Shown one piece after another: positions 48,815 through 60,600 of a stretch of 64,000 bases of DNA (positions are counted from its first letter, which is position 1; the number at the start of each line of letters is the position of its first letter). The translations under genes were made by a program, and so were the position numbers. Source of the stretch: Plectrocnemia conspersa (taxonomy: Eukaryota; Arthropoda; Insecta; Trichoptera; Polycentropodidae). The notes under the pieces were generated by a model. It searched no databases and was not told the origin of the DNA. It saw nothing but the letters and a program-made list of their open reading frames with translations. The DNA lies in the NCBI GenBank assembly GCA_009617715.1, contig VTFK01000295.1, positions 124,001 through 188,000 of the forward strand, in the 5' to 3' direction.

Positions 48815-49655
48815 ATTTCATTTTCTAGGTCATTAACGCCGGCAAAATATTCATACCATCTAGGAGGATATTTTCTGGAAAGGTTTTCTTCAACTAAGGA
48901 TTTAGGAGTGACTTTCGAAGAACGTTGGAAATTTAGCCAGCACATTGCAGAGACTCATAGCAAATCCTTAAAAATGCTCGGTTTTATCTTGAGAAATGCG
49001 CGTTACTTCAGGAATACTTTAGTATTGCGCACTCTTTATGATACTCTAGTCCGCAGCATACTAGAAACTAGCTCCATCATTTGGATCCCAGGCGTAATGA
49101 ATCAATGTAATGAATTGAAGCTGGAAAAAGTACAACGTAAATTTCTTCGATATTTATACTTGAAGGAATACGGGTATTATCCGTTCTTGTTTCCCAGTGC
49201 TTTTATTTTGGGAGCCCTGGGATACGTTTGTTTGTCGACTCGCAGAAGTGTTTATGTAATTAAACACTTCTGGAAATTGCTCAAGGGCATCGTAGACAAT
49301 CCTTCAGTGCTCGAGCAGCTTCAAATGTGGGCTCCTGAAGGTGGTTGTAGTTCTCGGTCGCGTCCACTATTCTTGCCTGTAAAGTCTAGAACTGGAGCAC
49401 TTGCCAACTCTTCTCTGGCTAAGGCTATTCATCTGCTTAATTCTGTCCATAGAAATATTGACATTTTCTCTTGCACATATGGAGTTTTGGTTCAGTTCGT
49501 ATGGGACAATGCATACCTGTTGAGGTGATTTGTGTCTGTTGTTTTGTCTTGTTTATATTTGTATGTATTATGATGTATTAGTACTTTTGACTATCGTGAC
49601 GCATTAGGTTTGCCTGTCAGGTCACGATGGTTATAATTTTAATAAATAAATAAAT
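48815..49655 (+). mobile_element. Jockey/CR1-group non-LTR retrotransposon, copy 4 (5'-truncated)
   Basis: The shortest copy, starting inside the sequence for ISFSRSL and ending in the TAAATAAATAAA tail at about 49,655. It lies about 375 bp right of repeat R5. Confidence 0.9.
48821..49528 (+). pseudogene. Reverse transcriptase C-terminal part of copy 4, open frame
   Basis: A continuous frame encodes the C-terminal region only (SLTPAKYSYHLGGYFLERF to DNAYLLR), without the palm and its catalytic aspartates. The apparent start at 48,794 belongs to flanking DNA fused to the truncation point. The absence of stops points to a young insertion, not to function. Confidence 0.85.
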
Positions 49656-52068
49656 TATACAAACACATTATCTATTTAAAAGCACTTGCAAAAAAACCTG
49701 TACAAAATTTATTGTTGGTGTCAAATAAAAAGGGTACGGCCGTTGCACATATCCGCCAAAAGGTACCTCAACTCAAGATTATATGTTCCATAAAATTAAA
49801 TCATTGCTAAGTACGCGGATAGTTTAACTAGATATTTATTAGTAAATAACGAATAGTCCAGAATAATCGCATTGACTAGAAAATCGAATATTGAAAGGGC
49901 GATAGACTACCGCGAACTTTTACATCAGACACTTCAGTCACCACTTCGCTTCTGACTTGGAACAAACGAGTTCAACCACACCAAAAAGCCGATTTTTTTT
50001 CTTTTTGTATTATATATAATATATAGTATATTTTCTAATAAATTAAAAAAATGCTGTCGCACAACTGTCTTTATTTTTGTTTATTATAAAATTATTTATA
50101 TTTCAAGCTTGTGAGTTTATCGATTTTAAATTCATAACATTAGTGAATATTATTTATTTTTGATTTAATCCCACTTTTCCTTTCGTTGTTAGAAATAATT
50201 GAAGATGGCTATTATTTTTTTATTTAAATGTTTTTGCTCTTAAGCTCCATAATAGTTTACAATGCCAATTCATTATCAAGTTCTTCGCGTACGTGTTTTA
50301 TAGGAATGCGATCTCGAGACGGGCAAGGCAAAAAATGAGAACAACTTGTCTATGTTGAGGATGACCAACGTCAGATTAGAGCCAACGATAGCCAGTATTA
50401 TATATAATATATACCTATAGTCAATTTGTTATCAGATTTTATGTGCCGGTTGTACTCTTTTGAACGAACAGGACCAATACCCTTTCTTGTCTTTCGATAC
50501 CATTTGTGCCATAGCGAATCGGGTCAATTATTTTTTTTTGATCCTAGGTACATACAAGCGAAATTTGGTTAACACAGTTATTTTACCGTTATGGAGTCTA
50601 ACTATAGATTTTAATGATTTATTTGATTCCGGTAACGAATAAAAATATATATTTTTCTATTAATATTAAGCAAATTTGTGGAGTATTAATAACATTGCAT
50701 ATGTTAATATGTGCTATTGTAAATATAATATATGTGATAGTCTTACGAGTGGGTGGATATTTGGCGTTTGGTTACTTTTACGAAATAATAACGATATTTG
50801 ATCTATGCAAATGAGTTCAAAGGAATTTTGGGCAATTTATTTTTATTCTCAATCTGAACCGGTAAAGTTTTATCTGTATCTTTTAGAAGTGTAAGATTTA
50901 AATAAAATATATTATGTGATTAGATTTGTATTGATCGAAATTAATATTTTTATGGTTCCTAATACTAATCTCTTAACATTTTTATATTATTGTTATAGAT
51001 ACTTACCTTAAAACCAGATGATTTAAATCAAAACTAGTACAGTCCAAAACTAAAATTATATATATATATATATAATTGTAATTATTCAGTGATACAAATT
51101 TAAAACGTCGCTCTATTGTATTTTAAATTGGTGGCAGTGTTACATATAGTTCGAAGATTAGCCGATAGGTACAACAGTAGCTTAAAATGGCTGCCGCACT
51201 GCCAACGTGTGAACTAAAAGTTTATTAATTCAATCGCAACAGTCAGAAAAATGCGCCTAATTCGCCTCACTTCTGGATATAATCCATGGATCAATACATC
51301 ACATCTTCCACGATTCTGCAGTTCTACAAATTGTTTCTACAGAATTGAAAGAACGGTGTGCTGATGCTTGTCATTCACTTTTGCAAAATATGACAGCTTC
51401 CTATGAATAATTGTTACTGACTCCTTTAAAATGAGTACTGCAATCAATTAAAAATGACGTAGACCTCTGATAAAATTTTCTCACAACCATTATATACGCA
51501 AATTTATAAAGAAACAATTTATGAGAGCTTCGAACTGCGCCGACGATTTATTATGCAACATAACGTAATAAACGGTTATTCTCTATGTTTTTAATAGTCT
51601 TAAATTATGTGTGACATTCATTTAGCATATCTAATGAATATCCAATTTCGACCTCTGTTTTTTACTGTCGCCATTAACTGTTATCAATTAATGCGGAAAC
51701 ATCTATAAAATCGAATGTTTTATTTTTATAGCAGTCGATAAATTGCCATTTTTTGGGTCACATCTTATGAACTTTCATATATAATGATTTCCTGGCATGA
51801 TTAAACTACAATTTAATGTCAACGCGTCCCACAGTTTTGTACTTTCGCTCACACAATATGGCATAATGTAAGCATTATTCAATTACACTAATGCCTGCCA
51901 CAATCACTTAAAATTTATTGAATAAAATCATCGTAATGGAGTCGTGTGATTCACCCGGTGAGATATTAGACAATTGGAAGCATTTTCACCGACCTTGCAT
52001 AATCAGATCAACGTATAATGGAATTAATCATAAATATATTATATTAATATCTGCTTTATTTATTTCAG
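49656..52068. other. AT-rich DNA, probably intronic in part
   Basis: No exon, repeat match or RNA gene could be supported. Because the exon at 52,069 starts with a splice acceptor, at least the right part is intron of that gene, and an unknown length further left could be too. A TA dinucleotide run lies at about 51,058-51,074. Confidence 0.45.
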
Positions 52069-52972
52069 TATCCGAATCCTGATGGTGATAAATTCGAAGG
52101 ACTGACAATGGGAGTCTCTGCTAAGACTTTACTCATGAGACTGCTGGATCCAGGTCCATTGTATAGACTGAGATCGTTGAAGATGATACAAGAGACGGCA
52201 TTCTTCAAAGATTTTAATTTTGCTGCTGTTAGATCGCTTTCCGTAAGTATTATTAAGTCCACATCTACTTATTAATATATCAGATCAGTGTATAACGCAT
52301 CGCTAGTATAATAATAAATATTTTAATAATGGCTTTTAACTTGATTAAATTTATTCATTTTAATTTTTTCTTACAAATTGTTACATAAAGGTGAGTGAAA
52401 TAAAAACATGTAATATTTTCTATATAGAAATTTATTGAACTTTAAAGGTGTAATAAAACATTTTTCTACCCAAATCGGTTACTAAATCAGCGCGATTAAC
52501 CACATGTCTTATCATTTATATATTATACATCTATAAATTTTTGTATTTTTTTTTATTTAAATTCAAGATAGTTTTTAATAAAAAAATTCCAGATATGTTT
52601 TTAATAAACTACTTCGTTTTTTGTAGGTTTTATTGTGGTTGGCTTAGACGTGCAGTTAGAACTTTTACTAAATAATATAATTTTATTTTTGATTTGCCAT
52701 TGAATCTGCTTATATTAATAATCAAGTTGTTAATATCTGACCTAAAACATATAAAATTATTGATAGCTCGATAAGAATTTATATATTTGTCAATTAGAGT
52801 ATAATTAATATATATTCTATGTTAAGTATTAATAAACTTTTTATCTTTTCAGGTCATTCCAAACGAAATTTTAAAATCTCACTTTCCAAATGGACCACCA
52901 AAAGTAGAGAATGTGTCAAAAGAAGCAGACGAACTCTTCGCTAAATTTGACAATTTTAATATAGAATCTTAA
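52069..52972 (+). CDS. Last two exons of an unrecognised protein-coding gene
   Basis: Two exons join in phase. The first (52069-52242) follows TTATTTATTTCAG and ends at CC|GTAAGT; it encodes 58 residues starting YPNPDGDKFEGLTMGVSAKT and including LLDPGPLYRLRSLKMIQET. The second (52853-52972) follows TTTTCAG, encodes 39 residues including VIPNEILKSHFPNGPPKVEN and ends in TAA. Both are phase 0, have strong consensus splice sites and balanced, non-AT-driven composition, so I take them as a real, probably conserved C-terminus. No signal peptide, membrane segment or known motif is visible. The upstream exons were not found, so the preceding intron is long. The gene converges on the receptor gene to its right. 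I do not recognise the protein. Confidence 0.75.
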
Positions 52973-53259
52973 ATATCATTCCCAAAATGTATAGTAGAAA
53001 ATTATAGTTGAATTTAATTAATGCCATATATGAGTTATTTTATTTTCTCATATCTGTTATTATGCCATAAAATATATTTAATATTTATTGTTATGAATAT
53101 TAACTGACATTAACGTAGTTTATAGATACTTTAATATTAGTGAATTTAGTCTTATTTATATTATTTATAACATAGATGATTATTGAAATGCTTAAAAAAC
53201 AATATTAAATACATCTTTGATTTACCATTTTTAACAAGAAAAATGTTCTTAATTCCAAA

Positions 53260-53265
53260 AATAAA
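53260..53265 (+). terminator. Candidate polyadenylation signal of the 52-kb gene
   Basis: AATAAA lies 288 bp after the stop codon at 52,972 and before the convergent receptor gene. It is the first canonical hexamer I noticed downstream. Confidence 0.35.
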
Positions 53266-53521
53266 GCTAAATAATTCTGCAATATTCTCTAATCAGTAAT
53301 AGATAAAATCACTTAACAATTTCATTAGTAGTAGCTAACGATATTTTTATGAAGGGCATGCATGACATAACCTCAAATAAAATTTTATTTTATTAATAAA
53401 ATAGAATTGCTACGTTTTCTCTTACAGACTTTACACCAAGAACATGTTAAATATGTATTTCAATTCCATGAATGTCAGTGCTTCTCTATTGTACTTAAAT
53501 TATATGTGTTCATGTACTATA

Positions 53522-53527
53522 TTTATT
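53522..53527 (-). terminator. Candidate polyadenylation signal of the ionotropic receptor gene
   Basis: AATAAA on the minus strand, about 40 bp beyond the receptor stop codon. The position is plausible for a short 3' untranslated region; AT richness makes chance matches common. Confidence 0.4.
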
Positions 53528-53566
53528 TTTTAAATTAGAATAGTATAATTATCTGAACTATTTTGT

Positions 53567-56500
53567 TTAATTTGCCTTTCTCTGATTCATTTTATTGTAT
53601 GATACAATATTGAATTTCTTATAACGCTTCAAGTACAGAATTTTTATAGATTTACATATACACTCTAAAATAAAAACAACAATAGAAATAAAAACACCAA
53701 AGATTAACAAATAAAAACAAACTTTAACATCTAACATATTTAACGGTTTAACATTTGTAATAGCATCTTCTTTAAAAATTACAGAACCATACCAATAAGT
53801 CAATAATCCAGCTTCAAATATATATTTTATATAGTGCTCATACTTTCTTTTCATTGGAGATCCTCTGGGGAATATTTTTGTAAAATAATTGCTGTGTATT
53901 CTATCATTTCCCATATGGATGAACAATTTACTTTTATCGTCTCTTAATAACTTGCTGTAATGTAAACCCAGGGCACAGCTGCCCCAACAACCTTTCTTCA
54001 TAACCGCTAAATCTTCGAAACAATTGACGATGGTCATGATCTGTACAAACTTTGTGTTTATTCGTTTAAAGAGCTCACTCTCTTCCGGCAATTTAGCATC
54101 GGGTGAAGGGTAACCTTCGATTTTGTAATTGGAAGCATCCAATTGTTCGAACGTATCAATTTCGACGTCCGTCTTTGGTGATGTCAATAAAGATATAATC
54201 GAGCCTTGGAACATAAAGTTGAGCAAAAATATAAACCAGAATATAAGAAAGACCACTAATCTAAGAGAATGATTTCTTCCGGTCCATTGCACCGGTAGCG
54301 ATAGAAACAGTTGTGTGGTGTATAAATACCCACGTAATATTGCGTCAAAATTACCGATTCTTAATTTCCTCAATGTATAATAATTGATTATCACAATTAT
54401 ATGAAATACGATAACGATTAGGATTAAGGCTTTAGTCTCGAATATATTCAACATGTTCTTCCAAGTCGGAATGAGCTCTGCTCGGTGGGTGAAAAAGCAT
54501 AATCCGCCACTTTCAACGGGATAGCTCATTTCAACCGGTGGAAATGTTAACACTGTGTAATACACATTACCAGTGCTGAATTGACAACGTCTGAAAGCCA
54601 CGTCTAATAATCCATTTACATAGGCTTGAAAATTACTTCTTAAGTATTCGGCATCTCTGTTTTTGTATCTCACGGTGAAGTTGAAAAGTTTCGCCATTAT
54701 TTGCAATATCATCCCATCTTTTCCTTTAAATTTCTCAATTCCGGTTACATTATGATCGATTTGCATAACAACTGGAATACTAACTGTGAATACAGACAAT
54801 TCAAAGCCCTTCATATCAGCCATCTTATCGATAAATACTTCCAAATCACTTTCGTAATACTGTCCTTTAATTTCGATGCAAGTTTGAATGAACCACTCGG
54901 TCGAGAATGAATTATAATCTAAAAAGCTACATGTAAGATTACAGAATAAATTTTCAAATACGTTTCCTTCGTTCATCAAACTCGGATCTAAGACAGAATA
55001 ACAACCATATTGATCGTCGTTGTAATCGTCCTTGTTAATCACAAACGGATCGTACTCAACCACTCTTGTTTTACGCTTATTATAATCGTATTCTAAAATA
55101 ATAGTTTTATGTAAATTGTACCACCAGCTCAGGTAAAACATCCAATGTAGCGAATATTCTTCTTCACAGTAAATCATAACTTTGGCGTCCACCGACCAGA
55201 AGGTGGATTGAATAATTTCAGGAATCGCCTGTGATATTTCTTTATAAGATTTTACATAAAACACAAGGATTCCAGCCGGATACAAAAAAGTATTTTCAGC
55301 GTAGGTTTCCGGAATGTTCATTTTGAAAGAATTACTATCTTTAGGACTTGAGCTCATTACGGCAATCTGTAGTTTTAAATGTCGTATTTTACTGAAGAAT
55401 CTTCCTGGAGGTGATCCATAAATTAAAATTGTACTTCGATATAAATTTGGATGATGCCTCAAAATTATGTCGCCCTAAAAACAGTATTATTTTTAATCAA
55501 TCTATATTAGAAAAAAATTATATACTACAAAAATTAATTAAAACAATATTTATCCATTATAAAGATTTTTGCCACATAGATAAGATGATGCATAGTATAA
55601 TGAACGTTAATTTTAAAATAAGTTTTAGGTCCTACATTATAATTATGATTTTTTTAACTTAAAATTTCAACATATTTTTTTACTTTCAAAATTTATAATT
55701 ACAACGTAGAGCCAAACACTTAAATTTAAATATGTTAAATAAATCATAAGCAACCATAGAATTGATATCAAAAATAATTTTGGAGTGTCCTGCAAAATAA
55801 AATCTGATTTATCTAAAAAAAACATGACTTTATAGGAGATGACAAATAATACAGTGAAATTCTGCATATAATCCTAGATTTGACTTGAGTGTTTTAATCT
55901 TTATGGCAAAGTTATATTTCCATTAATTATAGTCTAAATTGAATAAAAAAGAGATTGGTTGTTCCATAAGTATTTGCGTTTTTTAAAGGCATATACCTAT
56001 TTCGTTGTTCTAAAAAACGAGCACATCTATTCGCTGCATGATTGTGATTGGTCAGCAAACTTTTCAGTTCTGGGTACTTAAGCCTGGACTCTGACGAGGA
56101 AAGGACAGTCACTCGCAGACTCCGGCAGATACTCGAAGAGACCAGCAGACGCCCGCCGCCGGCGAACAATATACAATCATAGACGCACACATCCCGCCGC
56201 CAGCTTCTTCACCACCGCTCGGAGAATATACTGCCGCTGCCACACCAATCAGAACTCTGAGGATCATCCACTGACATCATCCCTCCGCCAACTTTTCCAC
56301 CACTGTTCGGAGAAAACATCTCGCCATGTATCGTCTGTCACAACATATTATATGTAAATAGTGTAATAAAACTCTAACTAGATTCTATCAAGCGTCTCAT
56401 TGGCTACTAAGTCATACGCCTAGGGTTCTCAAACCTTAAAAAATAAATTAGCTGAGCACAATTATTTTCCCATAATCAAATATTCATTATGAATTATACT

Positions 56501-57337
56501 CTTCATATCCCACCAAATGCATAACATCTTATTGGGATGAAATCTTGTTCCCGGGCTTGAAATTGGGAGTTAATTGCCGCCAAACCACTGCCTTTTACGT
56601 GGCGTGTTAAAGTTCAGAATCCATTTCGCATCTCCAGTAACAATATGGCTCAAAAATAAATCTTTCTGTTCTAGAATCATTAATGATTGGCATATTGAGA
56701 TACGCTGAGCGAGGTTTCGTCAGACAATTTATGAAACCCATATTCTGCAAATTAATATTTTCCTAATTTTTTTAAATGACTGTGGACTGGTGTAGACGAT
56801 ACGTTGAACTTTCGTGCGAGCTTCCATACCGTTAATCTCGGATCTGCTATGATGGCAGTCCTAAATCCTCACTAACAACCCGCCCTTACGTAGATATTCA
56901 ATGTAAAAATCCAGGAACGAAATTTTTAGAACCAACTGCCCATTGCATTATATATTTTTAGCTTCTATTGACCGAGTTGAAACTCATAAAGCATAATATA
57001 GCTTAACTAAGATTATTTTATCTCCACTGCCATTGTTGATTTAATATTGAAAATATCGAAACCAAAAATATCCCATTATTAACGAACATCGTTGATACGA
57101 CTACTGTTAACAAACACCGAAAGAACACTAAAATTATTGTTAATTTTTCAAAAAGGTATACATTTTTGCAAATGTAAGAAAAAAACGCACTTATGGAACA
57201 ACCTATTATATTAATTAAAGTAATAATTTTACCATCACTGCCGATATATCATCTTCAACTGAATCGTTTTTATATATTGTATAAGAATGTACAGAATTCA
57301 GTAACACAATACAAATAATCCCAATTATAAAAGACAT
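53567..57337 (-). CDS. Divergent ionotropic receptor (IR), two exons
   Basis: Chemosensory ligand-gated cation channel of the ionotropic glutamate receptor superfamily, expected in dendritic membranes of sensory neurons. Exon 1 (57337-57233) gives MSFIIGIICIVLLNSVHS, a signal peptide, and ends at ATG|GTAAAA; exon 2 (55474-53567) follows TTTTTAG and starts GDIILRHHPNLY. Both are phase 0, giving 670 residues, the usual size. Domains by residue: N-terminal region to about 275; ligand-binding S1 with KGKDGMILQIMAKLFNFTV (about 285); membrane helix 1 about 384-403; pore loop with FLSLPVQW about 425-432; helix 2 about 440-466 with FQGSIISLLTSP; S2; helix 3 about 620-641 after VKPLNMLDVKVCFYLLIFGV. 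The Arg/Asp/Thr glutamate-binding set is not evident, as in tuning-type divergent IRs. Exon 2 has no usable ATG at its start, which supports exon 1. Its intron holds transposon remnants. The subfamily is not assigned. Confidence 0.9.
55957..57203 (-). mobile_element. Decayed mariner element in receptor intron 1
   Basis: GGTTGTTCCATAAG at 55957 and its complement CTTATGGAACAACC ending at 57203 are terminal inverted repeats of mariner type; the right one is followed by TA, while the left lacks a clean TA. Minus-strand text between them contains DPRLTVWKLARKFNVSSTPV (helix-turn-helix), then RISICQSL, then LFLSHIVTGDAKWILNFNTP with the first catalytic Asp (family TGDEKW), then HPNKMLCIWWDMKSII. 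Several stops break it and the remaining catalytic part is replaced by the LTR-like repeat B. Confidence 0.8.
55985..56437 (+). repeat. LTR-like repeat, copy B, nested in the mariner
   Basis: Longest of the three copies. AAAGGCATATACCTATTTCG at the start, GACGCACACATCCCGCCG and CTGACATCATCCCTCCGCC in the middle, AATAAAACTCTAACTAGATT about 70 bp from the end, and GGGTTCTCAAACCTT at the end. The poly(A)-signal-like word near the 3' end suits an LTR. It has replaced or interrupted the left part of the mariner, so it arrived later. Confidence 0.65.
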
Positions 57338-57533
57338 GTTGAGCTTTTACGTGAATGTTTTTGAATAAGATATTTTTTGGTTTTAATCTTTATATATCTA
57401 CTATAATTACATAATTACATATAATATTTCAATATTCAATGCTCATGTAGTCATTACTGAGTTTGAAAATCACATGGGAATTGAATAATAAATGTGATTA
57501 AAATGTACTATTCTAATATTATATAAAAATATA

Positions 57534-57543
57534 TTTATTTATT
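57534..57543 (-). terminator. Candidate polyadenylation signal of the CoA synthase gene
   Basis: Overlapping AATAAATAAA on the minus strand, about 115 bp after the stop codon at 57,656 and before the receptor start at 57,337. It would end the CoA synthase transcript within the 318-bp gap between the genes. Confidence 0.45.
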
Positions 57544-57655
57544 CATATTAGAATACAAAAATAATAGTATTTGAACAATCAACATATACAATTGAATTAA
57601 ACGATTAACAATATCCAATTTACCCAAAAAAATACAACATTAACAACAATATCTT

Positions 57656-60600
57656 TCATTTTAAATATTTGTGCAAATTATCCCATGCCTTTTTGACTTG
57701 CGTAGAAGTAAACTCATACTTCCAATATGATGAAAATACAACATTAGCAATGGCAATTTGTTCTGCGTTACTCGGTTGAGAAATAAGTCGCGATTTGGCC
57801 GCTTCTTCCGATAAGTTGTTCCTCTCCATCATTCTTTTAATTGCCTAAAAATATCAAGATAATCATCAATAACGCTATAAATTATCCATGCATTCAAATA
57901 AATATTACTTCTTCAGGCGGAATGATGCTAGTCCATACTTGATGGCAATATTGATGCCAGTTTGCTTGTAACAAAACAGCGGCTTCCATAACCACAATTT
58001 TATAACCTTCATTGCCCAACTGTTCGACCTGCTTCCTGGCAAAATCTATTATAGCAGGCCACATGAGATTGTTTAGTTCAATCAACCTAGACTGGTTTAA
58101 ATAGCAACATATGTAGATCAATAAATTAAATTATAATATTTCATAACTCATGTTAATATCTCGATACATATCGTCAGTTTGGAAAAAGAGCATTAGGACT
58201 CTAAATGTTGGTATGAAACGACTGCTGATCAATATATATAAATTTATAGATAGCGTTTGTGTTGCCAGTCATTGTGAGTAAAATCCCTACGTTTATTTAT
58301 TTAAATTAAAACTATAGTCACAATGGTCAAAAAACAATACAAAGTATATAAAAAAATATAAGAGTCTCCTATATCTATCTTACAGACATGGTTCACCATA
58401 CTGAAATTTTATTTATTTATTTTTAAAAGAATCATACATTTCCAACAGATTGTTTAGAATTAAAAAAAATAACGAATATTCTGAATTAAAAGAAATAAAA
58501 GCTGGAGTCCTACAAGGAAGTGTCCTAGGGCCGATACTATATGTGTTATACACGCATGATTTGCCACAATCGCAAAATTTGCGGATGATACAGCAATCCT
58601 GACAGTGGGGAAAGAAATAGCGAATACTATTGAAAACCTTCAACAAGCTGCTGACAGGATCACCAAATGGAGCGAAAAATGTAAAATAAAGTTGAATGAA
58701 TTAAATTATCGGTACATATCAACTTCACCAATAAAAATATAACTGATCAATTGAAAATTTTAATAAACGGCAACACTATCCTATTTGGAAATACCTTGGC
58801 ATGACCTTGGACATCAAACTGCAGTGGAAGAAACATATAAAAAAAAAATAAGATCTTGAAATAAAATATAGCAAGCTATATTGGCTTATGGGATGAAATT
58901 CTAAGCTATCAATATACAATAAAATCAAGATATACAATCTAATCCTGAAACCAGTTTGGGTCTACGGCATTCAACTCTAGGGATGCCAAATAGTGCCATG
59001 TTAGAATGGTTAAAAAAATTCAAAATAAAGTGTTATAAAACATTGTGAATGTACCGTGGTATGTTCATGATAGAGACATACATCGTGACCTAGGTGTAGA
59101 AGATGTCGCCAGTACTATAAGACGTTTTGTTGCTAAGCACCAAACATCGCTCCAACAACACGTCAACACCGAGGCAGTAATATCCTCAATGTGGACAACT
59201 TGAAAAGACGGCTGAAGAGAACTAAGCCCTTCGAACTGGTCTAGTTATGATTACTGAAATTCATTTACTATTAGTGATTGTGTAGTGTATATAACAAAAA
59301 AATTTGGACGCCAATGGCTGAACATTAAATAATATAATTATATTAAATAATAATAATATAACAAAAAAGAACATTAAATGAACATTAAAATAATATATAA
59401 AAAAATAACATTAAATGAAGTAAAATTAAAACCCTCTCTTCATAATAAAGATAAACATGAAGTTGTTTTGCAAAAGTCGTTTATATGTAGAGAAATCCTT
59501 CACTTGCTCTCAAAAGTGATTCCGAAAGATAGAGAATGTAACAACTAATAAATTTTTTTAAGCATGTACTAAATGTAAAAAGATTCTGTGTGGAAAGTGT
59601 ACTAATAAAATTTAATATGTTCGTAGAAATTATTCCGAATTGTTGAGTATATTATTTTTATTGTCACTTTACCATTTTACTTGTAATAATATTTATGTTT
59701 GTATATTATGTCTATTTTAGTCTTATAGTTAAATGAATTATTTAAAAATAAAAAATAAGTACTTGTGTTTATCCGTCAATTTTTCGGGTGTCCATAAAAA
59801 TAGGTATATAAAAAATACCACTAACCTAGTGCTAATGTAAAAAATAATATTATAATAGTATTTTTAACAATATTATTGTGAAAAATATCATTTTTGATTG
59901 TTTCCAATTTAGATAATATTTCTCTTAAGATTATACCCCAACATTTTACATTCTTGTATCTTTTTCCAAACTGACAATAGTAACACAGTATAAAAGATTT
60001 ATTTTTCATCTTTTTTATTTATTATTACTAATTGTAAACTGCATTTCTTTACTAGATATGTAAAATTAAATAAACGACTCAATATATATTTTTAATCACA
60101 GCAGAATTTACCAATCTCGAATTTATGCATAGAACTAATAGATTTTAATTATTATATTTACAGGATCATTGAAGACAATGCTTCCGAGTTCTTTTCTATC
60201 GACTTCGCCACGTTCGTTAATAACGTGTTGACCAAAATTTTCTGCGATAGTAGCATTCATTGGAGTGCCAGGCATGTAAAGTTCGTGAGCGATTAGATCG
60301 CAGTTTACAATTCCAGCACCAAGCTCCCTAAAATATCAATTTAAATTAATAACCAAAGAATTAAAATTCTATAATGAATCACCACATACTTCAAACGTTT
60401 AGTGATGTTTGTCTTTCCGCTTGCAATACCACCAGTAAGGCCAATCACATACGGCGATGATGGAATAATTAAATTTTCCTGAACACATAAATTTTAAGAA
60501 AGGATTTTTAAGAAAGACAAAATCATTGAATCAAACCTTCGGTTCTTTGATTGTAGTTCCGAGCAATCTCATCCTTCTATTACTCGAGCTGACTTTAGCT

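Noticed and set aside
51058..51074. TA dinucleotide run as an origin or boundary element
   Set aside because: Simple low-complexity sequence in AT-rich DNA with no accompanying structure.
52065..52262. 65-codon minus-strand frame
   Set aside because: It is the exact shadow of the plus-strand exon 52,069-52,242, which has matching splice sites and phase.
54701..54910. 69-codon plus-strand frame
   Set aside because: Antisense to the ionotropic receptor coding exon.
55667..55867. Possible extra receptor exon on the minus strand (TTTTGCAG acceptor followed by a hydrophobic frame starting DTPKLFLISILWLL)
   Set aside because: Its only nearby donor (GAAA|GTAAAA) would break the phase with the next exon, while the two-exon model joins cleanly at phase 0 and gives a normal receptor length.
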